The notes under the pieces: generated by a model
Database searches by the model: none
Seen by the model: the letters and a program-made list of their open reading frames with translations, nothing else
Told to the model about the DNA's origin: nothing
Origin: Allobosea robiniae
Lineage (GTDB): Bacteria > Pseudomonadota > Alphaproteobacteria > Rhizobiales > Beijerinckiaceae
Reading direction: 5' to 3'
DNA: 64,000 bases
Assembly: GCF_900102525.1 (NCBI RefSeq)
Contig: NZ_FNBZ01000002.1
Coordinates: forward strand, 124,001 to 188,000
Position numbers and translations under genes: made by a program
Shown here: piece after piece, positions 52,570 to 61,587 of the stretch
How the letters are laid out: every line of letters starts with the position of its first letter
Position numbering within the stretch: position 1 is the stretch's first letter

Positions 52570-53358
52570 ATGACCGATGCCACCCCGAAGACCGCGCTCG
52601 TGACCGGCGCCGCGCGCGGCATCGGCCTCGCCACGGCCAAGCGCTTCCTCTCCGAAGGCTGGCAGGTCGGCCTGCTCGACATCGATGGCGCCGGGCTTGA
52701 ACGGGCTGCGGCCGAGATCGCCACGCCGGAGCGGACGCTGGTGCTGACCTGCGACGTGGCCATGCCCGCCCAGCTCGAATCGGCCTTCGCCGGCATGGCC
52801 AAGCGCTTCGGACGGCTCGATGCCCTCGTCAACAATGCCGGCACGGCGGTGTTCAAGCCGATGCTCGAAACCAGCCATGACGAATGGCAGCGGGTGCTGG
52901 CGGTCAATCTCACCGGGCCGTTCCTGGCGACGCAGCTCGCGGCGCGGACGATGGCGGACAATGGCGGCGGTGCCGTCGTCAATATCACCTCGATCTCGGG
53001 CCTGCGCGCCTCGACCCTGCGCGTCGCCTACGGCACCTCGAAGGCGGCGCTGGCCCATCTCACCAAGCAGCAGGCGGTCGAACTCGCGGGCCTGGGCATC
53101 CGCGTCAACGCAGTCGCGCCGGGGCCGGTCGAGACGGCGATGGCCAAGGCGGTGCACAGCCCCGAGATCCGGGCGGATTATCGCGATGCCGTCCCGCTCG
53201 GCCGCTACGGGCTGGAGGAGGAATTGGCCGAGGCGATCTTCTTCCTCTGCTCCGACCGGTCGAGCTATATCACCGGGCAGGTCCTGGCCGTCGATGGCGG
53301 CTTCGACGCCGCCGGCATCGGCCTCGCGACGCTTCGCGGCGAGCGGCGCAATCTCTGA
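52570..53358 (+). CDS. SDR family oxidoreductase
   Basis: A 262-residue short-chain dehydrogenase: VTGAARGIGLATAKRFLSEG, LVNNAGTAVF, the catalytic Ser in NITSISGLRAS, Tyr and Lys in YGTSKAA, and the C-terminal ITGQVLAVDGG. It resembles 3-oxoacyl-ACP reductase-like SDRs but is not in a fatty-acid cluster. ATG 52570 is 179 bp from the divergent rplS. Substrate unknown. Confidence 0.92.
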   Translation: MTDATPKTALVTGAARGIGLATAKRFLSEGWQVGLLDIDGAGLERAAAEIATPERTLVLTCDVAMPAQLESAFAGMAKRFGRLDALVNNAGTAVFKPMLETSHDEWQRVLAVNLTGPFLATQLAARTMADNGGGAVVNITSISGLRASTLRVAYGTSKAALAHLTKQQAVELAGLGIRVNAVAPGPVETAMAKAVHSPEIRADYRDAVPLGRYGLEEELAEAIFFLCSDRSSYITGQVLAVDGGFDAAGIGLATLRGERRNL

Positions 53359-53378
53359 CGGCGGGTGCCTCGACGCCT

Positions 53379-53567
53379 TTACCCCATCGCCTCACGCTTC
53401 TTCAGCAGTTCGTTGAGCATGTCCTGCTGCTCGCCGAGCCGGTTGGCGAGTGCTTCCTCCACGGCGGCGCCGGAGGCTCCCGTCGCCTGTTCCATCAGTT
53501 CGGAGATATTGCGCCGGAGGAGGGCGATGCGCTCGTCCAGGTCCATTTGCGAAGCATTCTCGGGCAT
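53379..53567 (-). CDS. Small coiled-coil protein, function unknown
   Basis: A 62-residue protein of one long amphipathic helix pattern (DLDERIALLRRNISELMEQA, then EEALANRLGEQQDMLNELLK). No membrane segment or cysteine is present. Charged residues alternate with Leu, Ile and Met in heptads, so it probably dimerises. It is convergent with the SDR gene (20 bp). No family recognised; such short proteins occur near EF-G-like genes in related bacteria, but I cannot show that here. Confidence 0.7.
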   Translation of the reverse strand: MPENASQMDLDERIALLRRNISELMEQATGASGAAVEEALANRLGEQQDMLNELLKKREAMG

Positions 53568-53995
53568 CGGCTGTCTCCATGCATCCCTACGGCCGCTGCG
53601 GCGGTCCGCCCATAGAATGTCCGGCGATCCTTCAGGTTCCCCGCTTCGGAGACGCAGGGAGCGTGCAGGTGCCGGCTCGCTTCTCGTGCGTGCAACCCGG
53701 CGGATCTCCCGATGAAATCATGGGTCTCGGCGGAGCGATAGTCGTTCCGATATCGGTGACGGTCCGAGCCTCGCCCGTTCGCCGCGACCGCGCCGACAAA
53801 GCGCTTGCGTCCGTTCCCGATCGGCGCGAACCTCTCCTCAACTGCCTCTCCGACGGCCGCCCGACCCTGTCGGGCCCGAGCGACCGCCGCCCATCCGGCG
53901 TGAGCGCATTCGCGGTTCCCGCCGGTTTCCACCGCGCCGGAGCCGGGGCCGCTCGAACCTCTCCTCCATCGCGGCCAGCCCCGAAGGAGGAAGTC
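53568..53995. other. Leader region of the EF-G-like gene with possible Shine-Dalgarno-masking hairpin
   Basis: About 430 bp without a convincing gene. CGAACCTCTCCTC occurs at 53829 and again, with one extension, at 53954. TCCTCC at 53962-53967 can pair with GGAGGA at 53986-53991, which contains the ribosome site of the gene at 53996. The mRNA could therefore switch between open and closed forms. The upstream promoter was not identified. Confidence 0.4.
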
Positions 53996-56080
53996 ATGCC
54001 TGCATCGGCTCAGAATGGCGGTTCCGCAGACGGCACCCGACGCGCGGGGCCGCGATGCATCGCGATCGTCGGCCCCTTCCAGAGCGGCAAGACCACGCTG
54101 CTCGAAAGCATCCTGATGCGATGCGGCGCACTGACCCGCACCGGCACGGTCAAGGGCGGCAACACGGTCGGCGATGCGGCGCCGGAAGCCCGCGCGCACC
54201 AGATGAGCACGGAGCCCACGGTCGCGGCCGTCGATTTCCTCGGCGATACCTTCCATTTCATCGACTGCCCGGGCTCGGTCGAATTCCTGCACGAGATGCG
54301 CCATGTGCTGCCGGCGGTGGATGCGGCCGTCGTCGTCTGCGAGGCGGATGACAGGAAGGCGCCGGCGCTCGAGCTCGTGCTGCGCGAACTGGAGGAGGCC
54401 GACATCCCGCGCTTCCTGTTTCTGAACAAGATCGACACGGCTTCGCGCCGGGTGCGCGAGACGCTCGGCATCCTGCAACGGGCCTCGCGGACGCCGCTGC
54501 TGCTGCGCCAGATCCCGATCTGGCAGAAGGGCATCGCGGTCGGCTTCATCGACCTCGCCCTGGAGCGGGCTTTCATCTACCGCGAGCATGCGCCGAGCGA
54601 GATCGTGCCGCTGGCCGTCGACGAGGCCGGCCGCGAGAAGGAAGCGCGGTTCTCGATGCTGGAGCGGCTTGCCGATTACGACGACGACCTGATGGAGGAG
54701 TTGCTGGGCGACATGGAGCCGCCGCGCGACCGTGTCTTCGACGATCTCGCCCGCGAGTTGCAGCATCGCCATGTCGTGCCGGTGCTGATCGGCGCGGCCG
54801 AGCGCGGCAATGGCGTGACGCGCCTGCTCAAGGCGCTCAGGCACGAGGCGCCCGGTCTCGCCGAGACACGCGGGCGCGCCGGCATCCTCGCCGAGGGGCC
54901 GCCGCTCGCCCAGGTGATGAAGACCTGGCATTCGAGCCAGGGTGGCAAGGTCTCGCTGGCGCGGGTGATGCGCGGACGGCTGACGGAGGGCGATGTCGTG
55001 ACCTCGTCCGGCGGGGCGGAAGCCCGCATCGCCGGTGTCCTCGCCCTGAAGGGGGCGGAGCAGAGCCGCAAGCCGGCGGCGATGGAGGGCGAGGTCGCTG
55101 GCTTCGCCAAGCTCGACGGCATCGCGACGGGCGAGGCCTTCATGCTCGGCAAGACGCGGGCGGGCGTGGTCAGCGCGGTCCCGCCGCCCGAGGCCGTCCA
55201 CGCCTTCGCCATCGCCGTGAAGGACCGCAAGGACGATGTCAGGCTGGCGGCGGCGCTTCAGCGCCTGACCGAGGAGGACACGGCGCTTGCGGTGACGCAG
55301 GTGCCGGAACTCGGCGAAACCCGGTTGTCGGGCCAGGGCGAGATGCATCTGCGCGTGGCGCTCGAAAAGCTCGCCGGTCGCTATGGCGTGACGGTGACGA
55401 GCAAGACGCCGCAGGTCGGCTATCGCGAGACGATTCGCGGCCAGGCCGGGGCGCGGGGCCGGCATCGCAAGCAGAGCGGCGGCCATGGCCAGTATGGCGA
55501 CGTGGTGATCGAGGTGGCGCCGCTGCCGCGCGGGGAGGGCATCCAGTTCGTCGACAAGATCACCGGCGGTGTCGTGCCGCGCCAGTATATCGGCTCGGTC
55601 GAGGCCGGCATGCGCGATTTCTGCGAGAAGGGGCCGCTGGGCTTCCCGATCGTCGATGTCGCGGTCGCCTTGACGGACGGCTCGTATCACACTGTCGATT
55701 CCTCGGACATGGCGTTCCGGCAGGCGGCGCGGCTGGCGATGAGCGAGGCGATGCCGCAGGCCAAGCCGGTGCTGCTCGAGCCGATCTTGTCGGTCGATGT
55801 GGTCATCCCTTCCGAGGCGATGTCGCGGGCTTCGGCCCTGATCTCGGGCCGACGCGGGCAGATCCTCGGCTACGACACGCGCGCCGGCTGGCGTGGCTGG
55901 GACCAGATCAAGGCGCTGGTGCCGGAAGCCGAAATGACCGGCCTGATCGTCGAGCTGCGCTCGGCCACCTCGGGCGTCGGCTCGTTCAGCGCGCGCTTCG
56001 ATCACCTGGCGGAGCTTGCCGGCAAGCCGGCCGAGGCCGTGGTTTCCGCGCAGGCGCTGACCCTCGCGCAAGCGCGCTGA
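53996..56080 (+). CDS. EF-G-like translational GTPase (FusA2-type paralogue)
   Basis: A 694-residue GTPase of EF-G architecture. G1 is GPFQSGKTT (residues 26-34) instead of the usual HVDAGKTT, G3 is DCPGSVEF (90-97) instead of DTPGHVDF, and G4 is NKID (144-147). GQGEMHLRVALEKL and GHGQYGDVVIEV in domains III and IV and the V-domain end (DQIKALVPEAEMTG) are EF-G-like. The altered G1/G3 histidines suggest a special function rather than normal translocation. ATG 53996 follows AAGGAGG. The likely true EF-G is elsewhere. Confidence 0.92.
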   Translation: MPASAQNGGSADGTRRAGPRCIAIVGPFQSGKTTLLESILMRCGALTRTGTVKGGNTVGDAAPEARAHQMSTEPTVAAVDFLGDTFHFIDCPGSVEFLHEMRHVLPAVDAAVVVCEADDRKAPALELVLRELEEADIPRFLFLNKIDTASRRVRETLGILQRASRTPLLLRQIPIWQKGIAVGFIDLALERAFIYREHAPSEIVPLAVDEAGREKEARFSMLERLADYDDDLMEELLGDMEPPRDRVFDDLARELQHRHVVPVLIGAAERGNGVTRLLKALRHEAPGLAETRGRAGILAEGPPLAQVMKTWHSSQGGKVSLARVMRGRLTEGDVVTSSGGAEARIAGVLALKGAEQSRKPAAMEGEVAGFAKLDGIATGEAFMLGKTRAGVVSAVPPPEAVHAFAIAVKDRKDDVRLAAALQRLTEEDTALAVTQVPELGETRLSGQGEMHLRVALEKLAGRYGVTVTSKTPQVGYRETIRGQAGARGRHRKQSGGHGQYGDVVIEVAPLPRGEGIQFVDKITGGVVPRQYIGSVEAGMRDFCEKGPLGFPIVDVAVALTDGSYHTVDSSDMAFRQAARLAMSEAMPQAKPVLLEPILSVDVVIPSEAMSRASALISGRRGQILGYDTRAGWRGWDQIKALVPEAEMTGLIVELRSATSGVGSFSARFDHLAELAGKPAEAVVSAQALTLAQAR

Positions 56081-56105
56081 TCCTGCCTCAGGCCCATCCT
56101 GCCCT

Positions 56106-56133
56106 CCGGGAGCCGTCATTCGGCTCCCGGTTT
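56106..56133 (+). terminator. Intrinsic terminator of the EF-G-like gene
   Basis: CCGGGAGCCG and CGGCTCCCGG form a perfect 10-bp stem with a TCATT loop, followed by TTT. Confidence 0.85.
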
Positions 56134-56158
56134 GGGCTTGATTTCGTGCGGTGCGAAC

Positions 56159-56174
56159 TGTTTAGATGTAAACA
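56159..56174. promoter_or_regulatory. Perfect 16-bp palindrome upstream of the acyl-CoA ligase gene
   Basis: TGTTTA-GATG-TAAACA is a perfect inverted repeat 117 bp before the ATG at 56291. It has the shape of a TetR- or LacI-type operator. No regulator gene is adjacent, so the controlling protein is unknown. Confidence 0.55.
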
Positions 56175-56290
56175 TTCGACGGTCGGTGACGGTCGGCGCT
56201 TGCGCTGTCGGCTGCTGTTCCGCACTGTATGATCATGAAAATGCATCGGAACCCGCCGTGAGGCGGTCAACCGGGCAACTGGAGGGAACG

Positions 56291-58006
56291 ATGACTGCGA
56301 CTGGCGCCACGCAGGCCAGGAATGCCTCGCGCCCGTGGCTTGCGCATTATCCGCCGGCCGTGCCGCCGGAGCTCGACGATGCCAGGATCGGGACGCTGGC
56401 TGACCTGATCGGCTCCGCTTGTTCGACCCATGCCGATCGGCCGGCGTTCGAGAGCTTCGGCAAGACGATCACCTTCGCCGAGACGCGTCGCGCCGCTGAG
56501 TCCTTCGCCGGCTGGCTGCAGGCGCAGGGCCTGAAGAAAGGCGATCGCGTCGCCCTGATGATGCCGAACATCCTGGCCTATCCGGCGGCGATCTTCGGCG
56601 TGCTGCTCGGCGGCTTTACCGTCGTCAACGTCAATCCGCTCTACACGGCGCGCGAGCTGACGCATCAGATCAACGATGCCGGGGCGCGGGTGCTCGTGGT
56701 GATCGAGAACTTCGCCCATGTCGTCGAGGAGGCGAAGCCGAACCTGAAGCTCGACGCCATCGTCATCGCCACGGCCGGCGACCTGATGGGCTTCAAGGGC
56801 AAGATCGTCAATTTCGTCGCGCGCCGGGTCAAGAAGGTGGTGAAGCCTTACGGTCTTCCCGGCTCCATCGGTTTCCAGCAGATCCTGCACGGCGGTGCCC
56901 GGATGACGCCGGTGACGGTCGCGCCTGAGGATGTCGCCTTCCTGCAATATACCGGCGGCACAACCGGCGTCGCCAAGGGCGCGACGCTGACGCATCGCAA
57001 TGTCGCCGCCAACGTCCAGCAGGCCGGCCTCTGGCTCGAATGGATGCTGGAGCCGCCGCTCGGCCGCAGCGACTACCAGCACGTCATGGTGACGGCACTG
57101 CCGCTCTACCACATCTTCGCGCTGACCTGCTGCTGCATGTTCCTGCTGCGCATCGGCGCCAAGAGCCTGCTGATCGCCAATCCGCGCGACATACCCGGCT
57201 TCATCAAGACGCTGAAGGCGAGCCGCTTCACGCTCTTCTCGGGGGTCAACACGCTCTACAACGCGCTGGCCAACCATCCCGAGATCAAGGAAGTCGACTT
57301 CTCCGAGATGCGCTTCGCGGTCGCCGGCGGCATGGCGACGCAGGCCGCGGTCGCCAAGCAGTGGAAGGCGGTGACCGGGCGCCCGATCATCGAGGGCTAC
57401 GGCCTGTCGGAGACCTCGCCGGTCGCCACCATCAACCGGCCGGATATCACCGAGTTCAGCGGTACGATCGGCTTTCCGATTCCCTCGACCGAGATCGCGA
57501 TCCGCGACGCCGAGGGCAACGACATGCCGCTCGGCGAGGCCGGCGAGATCTGCATCCGCGGGCCGCAGGTGATGGCGGGCTACTGGAACCGCCCGGACGA
57601 GACCGCCAAGGCGATGACCGCCGACGGCTATTTCCGCAGCGGCGACGTCGGTATCATGCTGCCGGACGGACAGACCAAGGTGGTCGACCGGATGAAGGAC
57701 ATGGTCCTGGTCTCCGGCTTCAACGTCTATCCGAACGAGGTCGAGGACGTGCTGGCCTCGCATCCCGGCGTGCTGGAATCGGCTGTCATCGGCCTGCCCG
57801 ACGAGCATTCGGGCGAGGCGGTGACCGCCTTCGTCGTACGCAAGGACCCGACCCTGACGACGGATGCGCTGCGGGCCTACTGCAAGGAGAACCTCACCGG
57901 CTACAAGGTGCCCAGGCAGATCTTCTTCCGCGAGAGCCTGCCCAAGACCAATGTCGGCAAGGTTCTGCGCCGGGCGCTGCGCGAGGAGGTCGTCGCCAGG
58001 CGCTGA
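56291..58006 (+). CDS. fadD: Long-chain fatty acid-CoA ligase
   Basis: A 571-residue AMP-forming acyl-CoA synthetase. The P-loop-like A3 motif is YTGGTTGVAKGATLTHRN, A5 GYGLSETSP, A7 around YFRSGDVGIMLPDGQ, A8 DRMKDMVLVSGFNVYPNEVEDV, and the C-terminal catalytic Lys is in TNVGKVLRR. It activates fatty acids for beta-oxidation or lipid synthesis. ATG 56291 follows GGAGGG. An upstream palindrome at 56159 probably regulates it. Closest group FadD; chain length not deducible. Confidence 0.94.
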   Translation: MTATGATQARNASRPWLAHYPPAVPPELDDARIGTLADLIGSACSTHADRPAFESFGKTITFAETRRAAESFAGWLQAQGLKKGDRVALMMPNILAYPAAIFGVLLGGFTVVNVNPLYTARELTHQINDAGARVLVVIENFAHVVEEAKPNLKLDAIVIATAGDLMGFKGKIVNFVARRVKKVVKPYGLPGSIGFQQILHGGARMTPVTVAPEDVAFLQYTGGTTGVAKGATLTHRNVAANVQQAGLWLEWMLEPPLGRSDYQHVMVTALPLYHIFALTCCCMFLLRIGAKSLLIANPRDIPGFIKTLKASRFTLFSGVNTLYNALANHPEIKEVDFSEMRFAVAGGMATQAAVAKQWKAVTGRPIIEGYGLSETSPVATINRPDITEFSGTIGFPIPSTEIAIRDAEGNDMPLGEAGEICIRGPQVMAGYWNRPDETAKAMTADGYFRSGDVGIMLPDGQTKVVDRMKDMVLVSGFNVYPNEVEDVLASHPGVLESAVIGLPDEHSGEAVTAFVVRKDPTLTTDALRAYCKENLTGYKVPRQIFFRESLPKTNVGKVLRRALREEVVARR

Positions 58007-58105
58007 CGCTGGGCGACGGTCGACAGCCGGTCGGGCAACGTGCCATCTCTTGTCGGCTTTCGCCGGGACGGGTGACCGTCTCGCGCCCCCGGAGATCCTC
58101 GCCGC

Positions 58106-59212
58106 TTGCCCCACCGCCTTACCGAATTGCCGCTGCTACGCCGTCTGAAGCCCGGCCTCCATGTCTATGAGGAAGAGGCGTTGAACGCCGAGCCGGCGCT
58201 CGCCCTGCTCGGCGAGCCGATCACGCCGGTCGATGCCTTCTTCATCCGCAACAACGGCCATCTGCCGGAGATCGACGAGAGCGGCTGGACGCTGACCATC
58301 GATGGCGAGGTCGAGCGCCCGGCCGTGTGGACCGTCGAAGGCCTGCGCCAGCGTTTCGAAACCGTGACGCTCACCGCTGTCCTAGAATGCGCCGGCAATG
58401 GTCGCTCTCGCTTTTCGCCGGCGACGGACGGGCTGCAATGGCGGCTCGGCGCCGTCGGCTGCGCGCGTTGGACCGGGGTCAGGCTGGCGGACATTCTGGA
58501 ACATGCCGGCCCCAGGCCGGGCGCGGTCTATACCGCCCATCACGCACCGGACCGCCAGATCGGCAAGCCGGAGAAGGCGGCTTTGTCCCGCGGCCTGCCG
58601 ATGGCCAAGGCGGTGGCGCCGGAAACCCTGATCGCCTTCGCCATGAACGGCGAGCCGCTGCCGCGGTTGCATGGCGGGCCTTTGCGGATCGTCGCGCCGG
58701 GCTATCCCGGCTCGGCCTGGCAGAAATGGCTGGACCGGATCACGCTCCGCGATGTCGAGCATGACGGCGAGAAGATGCGCGGGACGGATTACCGCCTGCC
58801 AATCCTGCCGGTGCGCCCCGGCGAGCCCCTCGATCCGGCGAATTTCGCTGTCATCACCGACATGCCGGTGAAATCGCTCATCACAGCGCCGCTCGACGGT
58901 TTCGTTGCGAAGCAAGGCGAGCGATTGAAGGTCGCGGGCTTCGCCTGGAGCGGAGCGGTTCCGCTGGAATCGGTCGCGATCTCCAGCGATGGCGGCGAGA
59001 GTTGGCAGGATGTCGCATTGCAGGCCGGCGAGGGGCGCTTCGCCTGGCAACGCTTCGATACGGAGATTGTTGCCGGACAGCCCGGGTCGTTCGTCGTCAT
59101 GGCGCGGGCGCGCGATGCCGAGGGCGGTGTCCAGCCGCTGGAACCGGTCTGGAATCCGCGGGGATACTGCAACAATCAGGTCCAGCGCGTGCGCGGTTCC
59201 GTTGTCGTGTGA
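58106..59212 (+). CDS. Sulfite oxidase-type molybdoenzyme
   Basis: A 368-residue enzyme with the Moco-binding domain and a C-terminal dimerisation domain. The molybdenum ligand Cys95 is in LECAGNGRSRF; HHAPDRQIGKP, RLPMAKA-like and RIVAPGYPGSAWQKWLDRI support the fold. There is no signal peptide or cytochrome domain, so an electron acceptor partner is unknown. It uses a TTG start at 58106. Its cofactor could come from the moaD/moaE products encoded at 7507-8262. Confidence 0.92.
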   Translation: MPHRLTELPLLRRLKPGLHVYEEEALNAEPALALLGEPITPVDAFFIRNNGHLPEIDESGWTLTIDGEVERPAVWTVEGLRQRFETVTLTAVLECAGNGRSRFSPATDGLQWRLGAVGCARWTGVRLADILEHAGPRPGAVYTAHHAPDRQIGKPEKAALSRGLPMAKAVAPETLIAFAMNGEPLPRLHGGPLRIVAPGYPGSAWQKWLDRITLRDVEHDGEKMRGTDYRLPILPVRPGEPLDPANFAVITDMPVKSLITAPLDGFVAKQGERLKVAGFAWSGAVPLESVAISSDGGESWQDVALQAGEGRFAWQRFDTEIVAGQPGSFVVMARARDAEGGVQPLEPVWNPRGYCNNQVQRVRGSVVV

Positions 59213-59277
59213 GGCTTTGAACCTTTTGGCGGGTTGCCGCGTCTAAAGATTGGGTCTGCCATTCCGGGCATGGCTCT

Positions 59278-59319
59278 GCCGCCTCGGTCACTCCTCCTCC
59301 CATCGGCGACCGAGGCGGC
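59278..59319. terminator. Perfect 12-bp inverted repeat between convergent genes
   Basis: GCCGCCTCGGTC (59278-59289) pairs with GACCGAGGCGGC (59308-59319), loop 18 bases. It sits between the ends of the molybdoenzyme gene and mtaB and may stop both, though no T run is present. Confidence 0.6.
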
Positions 59320-59338
59320 TATTCCCTCGCAAATGCGC

Positions 59339-60610
59339 TCAGGCCGCGAGAAGGGCCTTGTTGTCGGCGGCATGGCCGATCACCGGCACGATCTCGCCCG
59401 GCGCGACGTCACGGGCAAAGCGAACCAACGTGAAATCCTCGGCGCGGCCGGTATTGCCGCGTTCGGTGAGGACGCTGAGCGGACGGCCGATGCGCTCGGC
59501 GAGATGGCGTGCCTGTGCCGCCCCAGCCGCAGCACGCAGCCTTGCGGCGCGCTCCGAGACGATCTCTCCCGAAAGCTGCGGCATCCGCGCGGCCGGCGTG
59601 TTGGGGCGGGCCGAATAGGGGAAGACATGGACGAAGCTCAGGCCGCAGGCTTCGACGAGGTCGAGCGAGCGGGCGAACATCGCCTCGTCCTCGGTCGGGA
59701 AGCCGGCGATGAGATCGGCGCCGAAGACGATATCGGGGCGTAAGCGCCGGATCTCGGCGCAGAAGCGGATGGCGTCGTCGCGGCCGTGGCGGCGCTTCAT
59801 CCGCTTCAGGATGAGGTCGTCGCCGGCCTGCAGCGAGAGGTGCAGATGCGGCATCAGGCGTGCCTCGGTCGCGAGCAGGTCGCGCAGGGCATCGTCGACC
59901 TCGACCGCGTCGATCGAGGAGAGGCGCAGGCGCGGCAGGTCGGGCAGGGCGCGCAGGATCGCTCCCGCCAGCGCGCCGAGTGTTGGCTGGTCCGGCAGGT
60001 CGCGGCCGTAGCTGGTGAGGTCGACGCCGGTCAGCACGATCTCACGGGCGCCGGCCTCCAGCAGGGTGCGGCATTGCGCGACGACATCGGCGATGGCGAG
60101 CGAGCGCGAATTGCCGCGGCCGAAGGGAATGACGCAGAAGGTGCAGCGATGGTCGCAGCCGTTCTGGACCTGGACGAAGCCGCGCGTATGGCTCGTGAAG
60201 CGGCCGGTGACCGGAGCGCGCAAGGCCGTGCGAGCCATGATGTCGCCGACATCGAGCTTGTCCGCCGCAGAGATATCGGGCTGGCCGAGGCTGTTGGAAC
60301 GGGCGAGGGCAGACCAGCTCTCGGGTCGCAGCTTCTCGTCGTTGCCGAGGACGCGATCGACCTCCGGCATATCCGCGAAGCGGGCCGGTTCGATCTGCGC
60401 AGCACAGCCGGTGACGATGACGGGCCTGTCCGGCTGCTCGCGCTTGAGGCGGCGTACGGCTTGCCGTGCCTGCCGGGTCGCCTCGGCGGTGACGGCGCAG
60501 GAATTGACGATCGCAGCGTCCTTCAACCCGGCCGCTTCGGCCTGAAGCCGCAGTGCCTCGCTCTCGACGATGTTGAGGCGGCAGCCGAAGGTGACGACCT
60601 CCAGGGTCAT
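59339..60610 (-). CDS. mtaB: tRNA t6A37 methylthiotransferase
   Basis: A 423-residue radical SAM enzyme that turns t6A37 into ms2t6A37. N-terminal cysteines (TFGCRLN, NSCAVTAE, VTGCAAQ) bind one cluster; CDHRCTFC is the radical SAM CxxxCxxC; a TRAM-like tail follows. MtaB rather than MiaB is indicated by the N-terminal pattern TFGCRLN. ATG 60610 shares one base with the dapF stop (TAATG). Confidence 0.94.
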   Translation of the reverse strand: MTLEVVTFGCRLNIVESEALRLQAEAAGLKDAAIVNSCAVTAEATRQARQAVRRLKREQPDRPVIVTGCAAQIEPARFADMPEVDRVLGNDEKLRPESWSALARSNSLGQPDISAADKLDVGDIMARTALRAPVTGRFTSHTRGFVQVQNGCDHRCTFCVIPFGRGNSRSLAIADVVAQCRTLLEAGAREIVLTGVDLTSYGRDLPDQPTLGALAGAILRALPDLPRLRLSSIDAVEVDDALRDLLATEARLMPHLHLSLQAGDDLILKRMKRRHGRDDAIRFCAEIRRLRPDIVFGADLIAGFPTEDEAMFARSLDLVEACGLSFVHVFPYSARPNTPAARMPQLSGEIVSERAARLRAAAGAAQARHLAERIGRPLSVLTERGNTGRAEDFTLVRFARDVAPGEIVPVIGHAADNKALLAA

Positions 60611-61494
60611 TACGCGGCGCTCGAAAACAACGCCGGATCGAGCGTGCCTTCCCATTCGAATTCGACCGGGCCGGTCATCAGGACATGGCCGTCGCGCTCG
60701 CGCCATTCGATGGCGAGATCGCCGCCGGGCAGGCTGACGGTGGCCTTGCGGGCGGTCAGCTCGCGGCGGACGCCCGCAACCAGTGCCGCACAGGCGCCCG
60801 AGCCGCAGGCCTGCGTGATGCCGGCGCCGCGCTCCCAGACGCGCAGCACGATATGATCCGGCGCCTTCACGGCGGCGAGTTCGATATTGGCGCGGTTGGG
60901 GAAGATCGGGTGGTTCTCGAGCAGCGGGCCGATCTGTTCGAGATTGTAGGCGTCGGGGTCTGTGACGAAGAAGACCGCGTGGGGATTGCCCATGTTGACG
61001 GCGCAGGGCGTGTGCAGGATCGGATCGTCGATCGGGCCGATCTGCAATTCGAAGCGGGCGGTATCCTCAAAGGGCTCGGCCAGCGGGATCTCATCCCAGT
61101 CAAGACGCGGCGCGCCCATGTCGACGGTGAAAAGAACCTCGCCCTCGCGGACCGCCGGCAGCAGCCCGGCCCTGGTCTGGAGGGTGAGCCGGATCTTGTC
61201 GGCATCGCCCATCTGAGGATCGGCGATCATCGCCCAGGCGACGCAGCGCGTGCCGTTGCCACAGGCGCCGGCCTCCGAGCCGTCGGTGTTGTAGATGCGC
61301 ACGAAAGCGTCGGTGCCGGGCGTCGCGGCATCGTGAAGGACCATGAGCTGGTCGAAGCGGGCGCGCGGCTCGGAGGCGATGGCGCGGGCTTCCGCTTCGC
61401 TGATGACATGCTTGGTGCCGCGCAGGTCCAGCACCGTGATCTGGTTACCGAGCCCGTTCATCTTCAGGAACCGGCGATTGGCCAGAGCGTTCAT
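60610..61494 (-). CDS. dapF: Diaminopimelate epimerase
   Basis: A 294-residue epimerase that makes meso-diaminopimelate for peptidoglycan and lysine. The two active-site cysteines are in GACGNGTRC and ACGSGACA, and [14 protein letters not shown] opens the enzyme. ATG 61494 lies 93 bp from the divergent proline-rich gene. Its stop overlaps mtaB by one base; dapF-mtaB is a frequent pair in alphaproteobacteria. Confidence 0.96.
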   Translation of the reverse strand: MNALANRRFLKMNGLGNQITVLDLRGTKHVISEAEARAIASEPRARFDQLMVLHDAATPGTDAFVRIYNTDGSEAGACGNGTRCVAWAMIADPQMGDADKIRLTLQTRAGLLPAVREGEVLFTVDMGAPRLDWDEIPLAEPFEDTARFELQIGPIDDPILHTPCAVNMGNPHAVFFVTDPDAYNLEQIGPLLENHPIFPNRANIELAAVKAPDHIVLRVWERGAGITQACGSGACAALVAGVRRELTARKATVSLPGGDLAIEWRERDGHVLMTGPVEFEWEGTLDPALFSSAA

Positions 61495-61587
61495 TTGGTC
61501 ACACGTCCCGTGAATAGTGGGTCTATGGCGGAGACGACGTGAAAAAGCCACCCTCGTCCCCGTTCCCTAGGAGAAGGTGGACATTCT

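Noticed and set aside
53495..56119. Long antisense frame across the EF-G-like gene
   Set aside because: Same GC-rich shadow effect; no conserved motif and the + strand gene is clear.
56267..58114. Long antisense frame across fadD
   Set aside because: No family motif; it mirrors the fadD codons.
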